From Sphagnum compactum (taxonomy: Eukaryota; Bryophyta; Sphagnopsida; Sphagnales), in the NCBI GenBank assembly GCA_965153455.1, contig OZ234497.1, positions 13,564,302-13,628,301 on the forward strand: DNA of 64,000 bases, given 5' to 3'. Under the pieces are notes generated by a model. That model was not told where the DNA came from, made no database searches, and was given only the letters and a program-made list of their open reading frames with translations. Of the stretch, positions 37,185-47,274 are shown piece by piece (within the stretch, counting starts at the first letter, position 1; every line of letters begins with the position of its first letter). Both the position numbers and the translations under genes were made by a program.

Positions 37185-37568
37185 CAAAATTTATCAATAT
37201 ACACAAATGTAAGTGTTGAACTAAGTGATAAAAAGCTCTTTAGTAAATTCTACATCTCAGATTTTGTGGTATTTCACGTTATCATGCTTTGTGTATCGAT
37301 GGAATTCGAGGTTTTTTACCAGTCGTATTGCCATCTAGTTGTCATTGTAAAACATTGTGGGGCCAATTTGTGCGTATCTTAAATCGTGTAGTAGGCGATG
37401 CATCCAAATGATCTCTTGTGAAGTAAGATGAACAACAATGTACTTGGCTTCCATTGTGCTTGTTGTTGTACATGTTTGCTTGTGGCTCCCCCAAGTTATT
37501 GGTCCCCCATTGAACACCAACACATACCCAGACCGTGATTTGCGTGTCAACATCATAATTTGCATCAC
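37185..37568 (-). pseudogene. Copia RNase H domain remnant
   Basis: The frame contains RKSRSGYVLVFNGGPITWGS, then STMEAKYIVV, EIIWMHRLL and YNDN. These match Copia RNase H blocks (SGY, W.S.KQ, ST.EAEY, WL..LL, CDN). A stop follows YNDN, then the frame continues as MAIRLVKNLEFHRYTKH, with further stops before about 37190. The family's CDN is YNDN here. Confidence 0.8.
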
Positions 37569-37699
37569 AATAAGTAATTAGTTGATTGTTGGAAGAAGGT
37601 TAGGCATTGTAGGTTTTTGTAAATTAGACAACCTTTCAAGTATTTCATGATGCGTTTAACGGCGACAATATGATGGGCCTTTGATGTTTTGCAAAATTT

Positions 37700-38480
37700 C
37701 GTTTAGTGACTTATAGAGTAGGTGATGTCCACTCTAGTCCCTTAACTAGCAAACTAAAAATTGCTTATGCAATTGCAATAAGGGAAATGGGTATCATTTG
37801 AATCACCTTGAGTAGAAAGAAAATTTGGTGAATTATGTGGGTCAGCAGGTTCTGTCATTGGTGTTGCATCCTAAAAGCCGAATTTGACCAAAATCTTTTT
37901 GATATATTTCTGCTAATAAATGTGAATCTCATCTGTCTTAATGTTGCATGTAATTCCGTCATTGACAAATATGTAAAGAATAAAAAAGAAGGTCAATGCT
38001 ACTCACATACACACATGGATTGGCTATTGATTGAATGAGATGGTGAATGGTGAGAAAATTATTGAACTTATGGTTCCAAACCCGCAAAGATTGCTTGAAT
38101 TCGTAAAGTGTTTTCACCAATTGACAAACTTTGGTGGGATGTTCATCATCAACAAAACCAAACAGTTGCCCCAAAAAGATCTCCTTGTCAATTTCACCAT
38201 ATAAGAATGTTGTGCACACATCGAAGTAAGTGATATCCTTGTCTAGTCACAATTGGACTAAAAGTCTCTTTATAATCCAACCTTCTTTCTATGTGAAACC
38301 CTTTGCCACAAACCACACTTTGAAGCGAGCAACACTCTTGTCTGTTGCAAACTTGACTTTATAGACCCACATGGAAAGTACCATCTTTCTTCCCTTTGGC
38401 AAGTCTTGGAGTATTCATGTGCCGTTATCAATCAAAAAATCATATTCTTCCTGCATGGCTTGAATCCACTCCTTGTGTTC
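37700..38480 (-). pseudogene. Copia reverse transcriptase remnant
   Basis: Segments read TFSPIV near 38250, then TTFLYGEIDKEIFLGQLFGF and KVCQLVKTLYEFKQSLRVW (38219-38060), matching TAFLNG..EE.Y..QP.GF and KLKKSLYGLKQ..R.W. Near 37980-37950 a shifted frame reads LYIFVNDGI where the family has LYVDDM, so the YVDD catalytic motif is FVND and has lost one aspartate. Frameshifts separate the blocks. Confidence 0.8.
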
Positions 38481-38896
38481 AATCAACTTGATGACTTCAT
38501 TAATGGTAAGTGTTTCATCAAGTATATAATGTTTAGTTGTACATTTGATTTCGTTTTCCAACTAAAAACACCCATTTTCCAAAACAAATTGGTTGTTGCC
38601 AAAGTCGTATTCCACATCCTTCTTGAACATCGCCTTGGGTATTAATTTGCACGACTTGCATGGCAACATCAATGGTTGGTTTGTCATCAACTATCGGATC
38701 AACTTCAATGATCGGATCAACTTGATCACGAACATGATTCTTGCTTATCATGGGAAGGATGTCATCTAATGAATCTCTTGAGTTAGTGGTGTCAGGTGGA
38801 GTAAGTTGTTCTAGGCTTTTAGCTGTGATTCCCATTGTTCCGACTAGCAAGTTGTGCATCTTCCATTTTATGTGCACCTTCCCCTACCATTGGGTA

Positions 38897-39740
38897 TTAC
38901 GTTCCTAGGGCGGGTGCATCAAGAGCAATGTTGTTTAGATGCATGATGGTATTATCCAGAAACGTTTCACATCTATCACCACCTTCCATGCCAAACTTGT
39001 CAAACAACACATCTTTGTTTTCAATGATTCGCCTTGATTGGTTATCCCAAAGACAATCTGCCTTGCTCATCTCATTATAGTCCATGAAGATACAATGCTT
39101 GCTCTTCTTGTCCAACTTCCTTCTAAGTTCTTTAAGGATATGGATATAGGCACTTGAGCCAAAAATGCACACATGAGCAATTGATGGCTTTACTTTGTAC
39201 CACATTTGATATGGGGTCATTGAGTTTGCAAGCATTTGATTGCCATTGCAATTGAACAAATACACTATAGTGTGGGTCACCTCTCCCCAAAAGTTGGGAT
39301 GGACATTGCTTTCATATATCTTTTTTTTGCTAATTCAACAATCATATAATTGTCCTTTTCAGCTATTTTGTTTTGCTCAGGAGTATAAACACGTTAGTTC
39401 GTGCTTAATGTTTTTTTCATCCAAAAACTTTGGAACTTCTCGTTGCAAAACTTAGTCCCTTTGTTAGATTTGAAAATCTTGATGGTCTTTCCTATCTCCC
39501 TTAGCATCTACCCCAAGAACCTTTGTAGGCACTCCAAAGTAGTTAGCTTTTCCTTAATGCAGTAAATGACACTAAAACCATAGTGGTCATCTTTAAATAG
39601 AATAAAATAATGTGCTTCACCAATAGTCGGTGTGTTGATGGGTCCAAAAATATCACAATGAATGAAATCACCAATTTATCTAGCCTTCTTTTGATATTCC
39701 TTCTAGGGGAAATACATTCTATGACTTTTTCCATAAGCAT
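38897..39740 (-). pseudogene. Copia integrase remnant
   Basis: The clearest frame (39280-38897) reads MTPYQMWYKVKPSIAHVCIF, GSSAYIHI, RRKLDKKSKHCIFMDYNE and IIENKDVLFDKF. This matches the Copia integrase C-terminal region (TP.E.W...KP...H...FG..AY.H.P). The catalytic core upstream (about 39740-39300) is in other frames with stops. Downstream, to 38533, a linker frame without family motifs joins it to the reverse transcriptase. Confidence 0.75.
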
Positions 39741-39744
39741 AGCC

Positions 39745-39905
39745 TACACAAAAAGGTGGGTCCTCTCCACTCCCATTGGTACCAACCCAACAACCATGTC
39801 CTTGGCTTCCATTTGCTTGATCATGTTGTGATGAACATAATCAAATCTCTAGTGCCAAACATCAAGACTTTGGGTGTTGTCCTTCTTGCTTGGAATTCCA
39901 ACAAC
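39745..39905 (-). pseudogene. Copia GAG-pre-integrase block remnant
   Basis: The minus strand reads LDVWH, a stop, then RFDYVHHNMIKQMEAKDM and VVGL, matching LWH.RLGH....L..M...G...GL of the GAG-pre-integrase domain. At least two stops interrupt it. Confidence 0.5.
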
Positions 39906-40379
39906 ACTAGTAGAGAATGCATTATGGTTGCTACAATATGATGGTGGTTCTATGGTCATAAGGAGTCGGTATATGCCACATTCTTCAACACCCTTTACTA
40001 CCACTTTGCTTTGGGCTAGTAATCGACACTGTCTTCTGGTATGGAGAATATTTATTCCTTTCTAAACTCATTAGGATATTGAAAACAAATTTTTGTTGAG
40101 CTTGGGAACATGAATGACAGTCTTGAGAATGCTTGTCTTCTCCTTGCCATCAATATGTGTTTTGAAAACTATGTTGCCTTGGGTGTATAATATCATTCTT
40201 TCGATCCTTTCTATTGACAACTCTTATTTGGATATGTTTCCGTAGGTTGAAAATCGTTCTTTGTGTTGGCTCATGTGTTGTGAACAACAACTGTCCATGT
40301 ACTAATTGTTTGAACAATGGCCAAGGGTTAACGCCATGAAGGTTTGATGGGTCTTTCCCCTAATCACAAATGTCGTTTC

Positions 40380-41186
40380 TTCCTTCTTTTCAAGTGTTTT
40401 TTTCTCCTCATTGCACTTTTTTGGCCAATGGCATGTCTTTCCATAGCTCCAACATGGTGTGGTTTTTTTTAGCTCAAAAATTTCCTATTTTTGTTACTCA
40501 CAGTACTCCCTGGTAAGCATTGGTTTTTTAGATGGTGTACCATTCTTGGATCAAAAAGTGGCAATGTATGTTGTGGCTCCTCCACCCATGTTGGTTTTTT
40601 GACTTTCGACATCTTTCATCGTAGCTTCTTTTCTGATCAATCGCCCTACCATGGTGCTGATGGTTCGTTCAACACTAAGAACATTCTCCCAAGATGATTA
40701 AAATGTTCCGTAGCATGTTAGTAACTAATTCAGGACCTTGGCCATGATAGTGTCATTGGAGAAAATATTATCCCTAAGATTGGTAAGCTCACTTTTAGCT
40801 TATTCAAATTTTCCCAAAAAAACTAGCAATGCTTTCACCTTCCTTTATGGTGATGTCAAAAAATTGTTACTAAACATGGTGAATGCTTTCATGTGACCAT
40901 TGATCATGCACTTCCTTCAGTTTGTTCTAGATTGCTTCTGAGGTCCTACAGCTCATGATGTATTTCAAGATCTTCTCTTCAACATTGACACAAAAGATGC
41001 ATTACTTGACTATCTTTCTTGATCCATGCGGCAAGACTTGCCGTGTCTAACAGTGGAGGTTTTGGAGTTGTGCCATCTACCACATCCATCAATTCCTTTC
41101 CAAGAAATAAAGCCCTCATCTGGAACTACCACATGTGAAAGTTTTCTCCTAATAATATTTCCTAAAACATCCTTGACATCGGCCAT
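40380..41186 (-). pseudogene. Copia gag remnant with degenerate zinc knuckle
   Basis: A start codon at 41186 opens MADVKDVLGNIIRRKL, and the frame soon breaks. Near 40450-40400 CWSYGKTCHWPKKC aligns with the CX2CX4HX4C zinc knuckle: the first Cys, Gly-Lys, His and last Cys are kept, but the second Cys is Tyr. Just downstream on the minus strand (about 40300-40250) TWTVVVHNT may be what remains of the aspartic protease active site, with the aspartate gone. Confidence 0.5.
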
Positions 41187-41325
41187 GGCTAACAACAACA
41201 ACAACAATAACAAAAAACAAGCACAACGACTTGATTTTACAAAAATATTGTAGGTACAATAGCTTGAAACAATAAAACAAAGAAAAGACAATATTACAAC
41301 TTGTTAGGTGTAGCTTGCATTGGAA

Positions 41326-41349
41326 ACAAGTTGTGGGCCCATAACTTGT
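41326..41349. repeat. 24-bp near-palindrome, possible LTR edge feature
   Basis: ACAAGTTGTGGGCCC continues ATAACTTGT, its own reverse complement except for one mismatched pair. It lies about 140 bases upstream of the Copia gag start, where a 5' LTR would be expected on the minus strand. No second LTR copy was recognised near 37000. Confidence 0.4.
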
Positions 41350-41465
41350 AAGTATAAAATAATGTACTCACAAAAATCTTATGACATTTGAAACAAATGT
41401 ATCAAAGGGCACAATAATCATTACACATTTCATAGAACACAAAGTTACATCTACATTGTAGAATG

Positions 41466-41466
<1 letters not shown>

Positions 41467-41502
<36 letters not shown>
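41467..41502. repeat. (AT)n(AC)n compound microsatellite
   Basis: About 12 AT units are followed directly by about 6 CA units. Confidence 0.95.
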
Positions 41503-41509
41503 ATCTAGC

Positions 41510-43390
41510 CCTTTGTATTATATACCTAAAACCTTTACACTCCAAGAACCAAGAAAACTCCATGTGCCAAGAAACAATAACTAACCTTAACAACTAACAT
41601 CATGCACTTACTATAATAACATCCAACCTCATGCCATTACCATAGTAAATTTTTACATGTTTGATTAATTACATAGAGCAAGTTGTAATTGTCCTCCATG
41701 ATGTTCCCTAATTTATGTAATGAATTTTATATCATATATGTTTTGGACTTTTGATCAACATAAAAGTGTTTGAAACAACAATTTGATAACATCTATTGTT
41801 TTCAAGAAAAATAGATATGACCACCTCAAAAAATTTGTTTGCAAACACGGGAATTTATAGGCTAATTAAAAGATAGGGTTTAGTTGCACACAACATTACC
41901 TTGATGCAATCAAAATTTTCTCATGTGCAACTTTGATGACATCAATCTAATGGAAAAAGACCTTTACTTAGTCTTATTATGAAGGATTTACCATGTTTAA
42001 AAGCGACCAATTTTTTTTGGGGGGGAGAGGTGGGGGGGGGGGGTGGTTAGTTTTTTACTATGGTATTAATGTAAGTGTTGGTTCACCCATGCCATATTGC
42101 TACATGCATAAATGAATACTTTGGCTCTATTGATCTTTCGATTATGTGTAATCTTTTCAAAATAGTTGTTCATTTTCCACCAATTTATTGAAGTTTGATC
42201 GAAATACAATTGAACGAGTTCCAAAATTCAAAAGGAAAACATTCAAATGTATCATTCCACAAATAACCTTAGCTGTGGTGTTTTACTTTTTGTGACAATT
42301 TGTGATCAAACAAAGAAAACTAACAATTATTCAAGTATTCTTCACAAAAATACATTTGCATCACTACATCTTAATTTTGAAATCTCATCCCAACATCTCA
42401 ACACAAAGTGCAAACATCTTGCCATTAGGTTTGTCTTCCATTACTAAAGCTTAGTTCTTCCTTTGAATTTGAATAAATTATTCAGAGATGATGTTATGTG
42501 ATGAAAAGTGAAAGGATGAAATTCTATTTTGATGGAATAGTAGTACCATCAATTGTCGAAGTCGAACACGACAAAACTTTTGGTAGTTGATGGAGATGGG
42601 AAAAGGTGATGTGGAAAGCTATTAATTGTTTTTCCTTTGTTTTGTTTCTTGTAGGTTATGGAGAATGGCAATTTTATCTTGTTCCTGCAAAGCCTAGGTT
42701 AGTATAAGAAATCTAGTTGAAGAACATGCTATTGTCTTTATCAAACTTCCTAAGTCAAATTGTGTGAAAAACCATTTTTAAATTTCCCATACATGGAAAT
42801 TAAACAATCATATGTGTTGGGAGGAACAAGTAATTGGGTATTTTTGAGTTCAGCAGAGTTCATGACATTTGGAGTTGTTGTATAAGGGTTGTGTTCTTAT
42901 GTGTTTTTATGGGTAATAAGATTGTTTTGTGTTGGGGGTTGGGTGTTTGTGACAAATGAAGATGCCATAAGTGATTAGTTGAGCTCATGGGAGAGAGATT
43001 TGAGTGATTTGATCATTCAAGACCCATAGATTAGGTTGCATTCATTAGAATGAAGTTTTTGAACATATTGTCTATGATATCCATTTCGTTTTCAATAACT
43101 TATTGTTATTGAATCTGCATAATTTTGTTTCGCCATTAACTTGTGCAAATGAGAATGTATGACCCCTTTCTTTTTTGTGAAATTTCCCCAGTTAGCTTTT
43201 GTAGCTTACAAAAGCTAAAAGGAAGCTTCAGAATTATGCTCATGCCAGCTTTCCTTCTTTCACCGCCCCCTCCTTATCAACACCATTGTAATTATGGGAT
43301 ATTTGTAACATTTAGAAATAATTTAAATTGATTTTGGGATTTTTACAATGGTACGAATATGGGTGCTGGTTCACTCAAGGCTGTAACAAC
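41510..43390. other. intergenic stretch with one perfect short hairpin
   Basis: No gene is supported. At 43192-43218 TTAGCTTTTGTA and TACAAAAGCTAA form a perfect 12-bp stem with a 3-base loop. G-rich runs occur at 42008-42045. Confidence 0.5.
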
Positions 43391-43439
43391 AAAAAAAAAA
43401 AAAAAACGGCAATTGAGTTATCCACAGTGCTTAGCTTGG

Positions 43440-43830
43440 GAACTGAACTGCACAAAACCCTCTCTGAGTATCAGTTCTTAGGGTTCCTAACCATGGTTTC
43501 AACAAAATCAAATGTTTGGTTCTGGTATATAATCAGAGTTCTCAAAAATCAAATATCTGGTTCTCATATTATACCCACGATTATATACAAATAAAAAACC
43601 CAGTTCTGGTATATTAACAAGGTTCTCAGTTTTTTTGAAGAAGCCAAATAACCGCCTAGAAAACCACCTGGTCTTTGAGGGTTCGCCAGAACCGACGGTT
43701 CTTTGATTGTTATTTCTTCGAAATAACTGAAATCAACAAATTCTTTTCATTCTGAATTTTTTCAAATACCCGGAACCGCTGGTTATCAACCAGAATCAAA
43801 GAACCGCCGTTGAACACGGGCTTGGAGGTG
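43440..43830. repeat. GGTTCT/AGAACC repeat cluster
   Basis: Diverged direct units contain TTGGTTCTGGTATATAATCA and CAGTTCTGGTATATTAACAA near 43516 and 43602. Inverted phrases CGGTTCTTTGATT (about 43695) and AATCAAAGAACCG (about 43795) face each other. Further AGAACC or GGTTCT words continue to 44940. No coding potential is seen. Confidence 0.5.
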
Positions 43831-44084
43831 CATAAATTTTTTATGCCACCAAATGTGGCACTTTACAGAGGAATGTTGGAATTGTCTTTGTCAGGGGGGT
43901 CTCAAATCCATTCCTCCCCATTTTCAAGTGTCACAATCAACTGAAATTCGCACTGAAATTGGCAACTTCCACTAAGTGGGTACATATGTTGATACCCTGC
44001 TGCCCCACCACCATTGACTCGTATATAACCAAATGCTCTATTAATTTTTTTGAAAGCACTAGAGTCATGTTCTTTGTGAGATTT

Positions 44085-44245
44085 TCAATAGCCAAAATTC
44101 GACCAAAATTTAAGAAAAATCGTCAGATTTCTTTACATGGTTCTAGTAGGGTAGCCAAAAATATAGAAGGATGTTTTACAAATTTTATTTTCATATTTAG
44201 CTTCTAGCCAAATTTGGCTAAATCTTCCTGTGGATCATTGCCACA
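44085..44245. repeat. dispersed repeat with AGCCAAATTTGGCT palindrome, copy 1
   Basis: About 160 bases align in inverted orientation with 63480-63660. Shared words are AATAGCCA, CATGGTT, GTAGCCAAAA, TTTTCATATTTA and AGCCAAATTTGGCTAAATCT followed by TCCTGTGGAT. The 14-base palindrome is intact in both. Confidence 0.7.
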
Positions 44246-44249
44246 AAAT

Positions 44250-44940
44250 TGTCAGAAAAAAGAAAAAAGCGCAGGATAGGTAGGTAGGTAAGTAGCTTGG
44301 TGACAAGGGTTTTTTTTTTTCCCCGAAATTCCTCAAGTAGGTCCACTGGCGAGGAGGATCCCCAACATTAAAATAGCATCCTTGGTGGCTGTAGCATTTT
44401 TACAAAAGTGCTGCTACGAGTGGCGACCTAGGTCTAGATGTGGCTAATTTAATTATTTTTGTTTCGAAAAATGGCGAAAAGGAAATAAAAACACAATTAA
44501 AAATGTTTTTTTTCATTTTGTGAAAAAAATTTGCCAAGTTGCAAAAATTCATCCTAAATGAAAAAAAAAAAAAACATTGCTTGGTAAGGTTACTGACCAG
44601 TGTTGGGTGATTCTCACTTTTCCATGAGAATTGCAGGTTCCGATCATTAACCTAGTTTTAAAGAACTGTACAGGTTCTTTTTTTGAATTTAAAAAAAAAA
44701 AACTTCTTTAGAGAACCAGCCACGGTTTCAAGAAATTGGAAAATAATTGGAAAATAGTCACAAATTTGTTAACTGACTGTTTTCAAGGCGATTCCCACAA
44801 CTTGGTTGTCCAAAAAGCCTTAATTGAGATATTTTCTTGTAATTAAAAAATAAATAAAATAATCAATATTATTAGCCCCAAAAAAGAGAAAATAATGTGT
44901 TTTTTTTCCCAAACTTTCTCATGTCCAGAACCGGTTCCTC
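44250..44940. other. intergenic DNA with a hAT-like terminus word
   Basis: A TAGG repeat lies at 44278-44295. At 44602 CAGTGTTGGGTGATTC resembles a hAT terminal repeat, but the opposite end was not found. No gene is seen. Confidence 0.35.
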
Positions 44941-45887
44941 AGTAGAAATTGGTGATGTGGCATCACCCCATTGGTGGAGAGGTCACAGGTCACAACCCAT
45001 ATCCACTGTGTACTGGTGGGTCGACCAGATGGGTGCAGGAGGGTTATGGCGACAGTGACAACGGCATTCATCTCAGACATCCACGTAGTCATCAGTTACG
45101 GGCGGGTGAAATCTCATCCATTGAGTCACCAGTTATGTCCAACGAGGGAGGAACTGCCGTTTTCACCCAGTGTATCGCCGTATTGGGATACCCGCCGGTT
45201 TCATGTGTGAACCGTGATGACGGTTCTCACCTCCTGTTGGGGAACCGCCCCCACAACACTGGGAACGACAAACGTGGGGGGGCCTGGCAGGGGTACAGTA
45301 GCCCATGCACTGACCACTACTCACTGGCTGGCTCCCAAATGGGGCGGACAGTCGCCTCTTCTTTCTCTCTCTAATAACACAAACACGAACCAACCAACCG
45401 CGGAAGACAAGAGAAGAGGGACCACAAGAGAGGTGTAGGTCGAGGTGGTCTATCCCCGAGGGTCGCAACAGAGTTGTTGCTTCTGTTCTCCTTTTGACAC
45501 TGGGAAACTACCATTTCTCACGCCACCCAGTTCTTGACCTCTTTGTGTATCCGGAGACGGCAGGGCAGATGTTTAGACGGATTGAACTTTAGATGGATTG
45601 AACGCTTCTGCTGATAAGATCAGTCCCATCGCAATGCAATGCACACTGTAGCAAGGTGGATCGACAGCGTCGATCAAAAGGGATGGCGTAGCTGGGGTCA
45701 TCGTAAACTGGGTAGCTGGAAATGAGACGCTGATGAGCGGCATCAAAGGGAGGAGCAGGAGGACGACCACCACCACCACCACCACCACGACGGATTTCAA
45801 ATCTGGGAACAGCAACAGCAGCAGCGAAGTAGCTGCCCCTTCTTCCTAAGGGAAATAAAAGCCAAGCGGAGAAGGGCAAACAGAGTA
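44940..45887 (+). promoter_or_regulatory. GC- and CpG-rich 5' flank of the membrane protein gene
   Basis: Composition changes sharply at about 44940 to GC- and CpG-richer DNA, which runs to the start codon at 45888. It is the likely promoter and 5' untranslated region. It includes an (ACC)n run at about 45765-45788. Frames open on both strands here (for example 44949-45374 plus and 45589-45879 minus) look like by-products of GC content, not genes. No TATA box is obvious. Confidence 0.5.
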
Positions 45888-47274
45888 ATGGGTCTTTTCC
45901 GGGAACGGGGTACAGTAGGTCTGGGATTGTTGGGTATTACAAAGGAAGCTGCCAGATTGCTACGCAAGTATGGAGCTCTCTTACTGCCTGTCAAGATCCT
46001 GTTTCACATCCCTCTGTTGCTTGTCATTGCCCTTCAGGTATGCTGCTGTTTCTCCAATCTGTTTTCCAGCTCTCTCTGTCTCTCTCGCAGCATTTTTAGG
46101 GTTGGTCACATTCTTGTACTGCAAATCTGGATGCGTGAAGGGTTTCTTTATTCAGAGCTTCCACAGTTTTTGGTTCCTGCATTGTTCCGAGGGTTTAACA
46201 AATTTCTTGCTGGGGCAACAAAAAGTGGTGCTCTCTAGTTTTAGGGCAAATGCAGTGGGCTGATTGTTGGCCAGAAATAAGGATTTTTGTTTGTGAGAAG
46301 GATTCAGGTTCTCTGTAATCAGGTGCAACTGGCATTGGCATTGTGGATTGCTCTACAATGCAAATGCAACATCATTGCACTGTTTCTCTGTAATCAGGTG
46401 CAGTGCATTTGTTAGGCATGAAGCAATTCAACAAGATTAGTAATTGAGGTATGGAATTATGCAGGAAAAAGAAATGACACCAGAAGCATTGGGAGAGGAG
46501 CTTGCAAGAAAGGGAATCACATGGAAATTTCTCAAATCCATGCCACCCATTTTCATCAAATATGTCTTGTTTTATCTCACTCTGGCAGCCATAGCCTTAC
46601 GAGTGTCAGGCATCTATGATTGGGAAGCCACCAGCATTCCATCTGGCAAAAATTGGCTTCGATCATTGCCTAGAGCATTCGGGCGTGTTTTTGTGACTGG
46701 AATCTGGTTGTCATTGATTTCAGCAATTCTTACGGGTGTCCTTGCACCTCCCATGCTCCTTTTGGTGATGATCCCAAGAATTGGAGCCCTCAAGAGTTGG
46801 TTCATACAAAGCGGGGGACCTCCAAAAGGTCTGGCAACCAGTGGAGTTGTGGTTGTTGATTGCCTTATGTCAATGTACTTCATCTCAGCTGGGGAGATTT
46901 CTGTTCTAGATGGACCTTATGGCATTGCAGCACTGGTTCAAAGTGCATCAATGACAAAGGGAAAGCGATTGAAGGCTCTTGTCCTTGCCTCAGCAGTGAC
47001 TGGTACAAATTATTTGCTTGGACTTGCTGAGGAGAAAGCTCAAACACTCATGGCAACGACACTATCACAACCTCGTCTCTTGCAAGAATCATGGAGAAAC
47101 CCAACAACTCTATTGTTTGTAGTTTTTGTTCATCCGATGTGGGGATTGTTTCAAACATTGATGTTTGTGGTGTTCTACTTCTTGTGCAAGAGGAATGAGG
47201 AAGAACAAAGACGAGGTGATGGAGTTGGGACCTTGCACCACATTGATAGCTCCACTATGCTAAAGTACTCCTAA
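45888..47274 (+). CDS. uncharacterised multi-pass membrane protein, two exons
   Basis: Exon 1 is 45888-46037 (50 codons, donor CAG|GTATGC) and exon 2 is 46465-47274 (acceptor TTATGCAG|GAA, stop TAA), with a phase-0 intron of 427 bp. The 319-residue product starts MGLFRERGTVGLGLLG, with basic residues before the first hydrophobic segment. Hydrophobic segments lie at about 30-50, 78-97, 126-154 (long, perhaps a hairpin), 176-194, 219-236 and 264-290. The C-terminus (KRNEEEQRR onward) is charged and probably exposed. Small-residue and proline-containing membrane stretches (GVLAPPMLLL, SGGPPKGLATSG) look conserved, but I do not recognise the family and assign no function. Clean splice signals, coding-like composition and a CpG-rich upstream flank support a real, single gene. 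An alternative start at the ATG of the exon 2 frame (46444) would include intron sequence and skip the acceptor, so it is less likely. Confidence 0.8.

Larger units (their letters stand above)
37185..41186 (-). mobile_element. Copia (Ty1) LTR retrotransposon internal region, decayed
   Basis: On the minus strand the domains follow the Copia order: gag with a zinc-knuckle-like motif, a protease remnant, a GAG-pre-integrase block, integrase, reverse transcriptase and RNase H. The 4-kb span is normal for a Copia internal region. Stops and frameshifts interrupt nearly every domain and the reverse transcriptase catalytic motif is altered, so the element cannot act on its own. I did not find convincing LTR pairs, a primer-binding site or target duplications. 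Individual segments are listed separately. Confidence 0.85.

Noticed and set aside
44602-44620. hAT-like terminus CAGTGTTGGGT
   Set aside because: The opposite end (CCCAACACTG) was not found nearby; CCCACAACACTG near 45250 lies in the gene's CpG-rich flank and is a poor match.
44949-45374. 141-residue plus-strand frame in the GC-rich flank
   Set aside because: Frames are open on several frames of both strands here because of GC content; there is no protein-like pattern and a downstream gene start explains the island.
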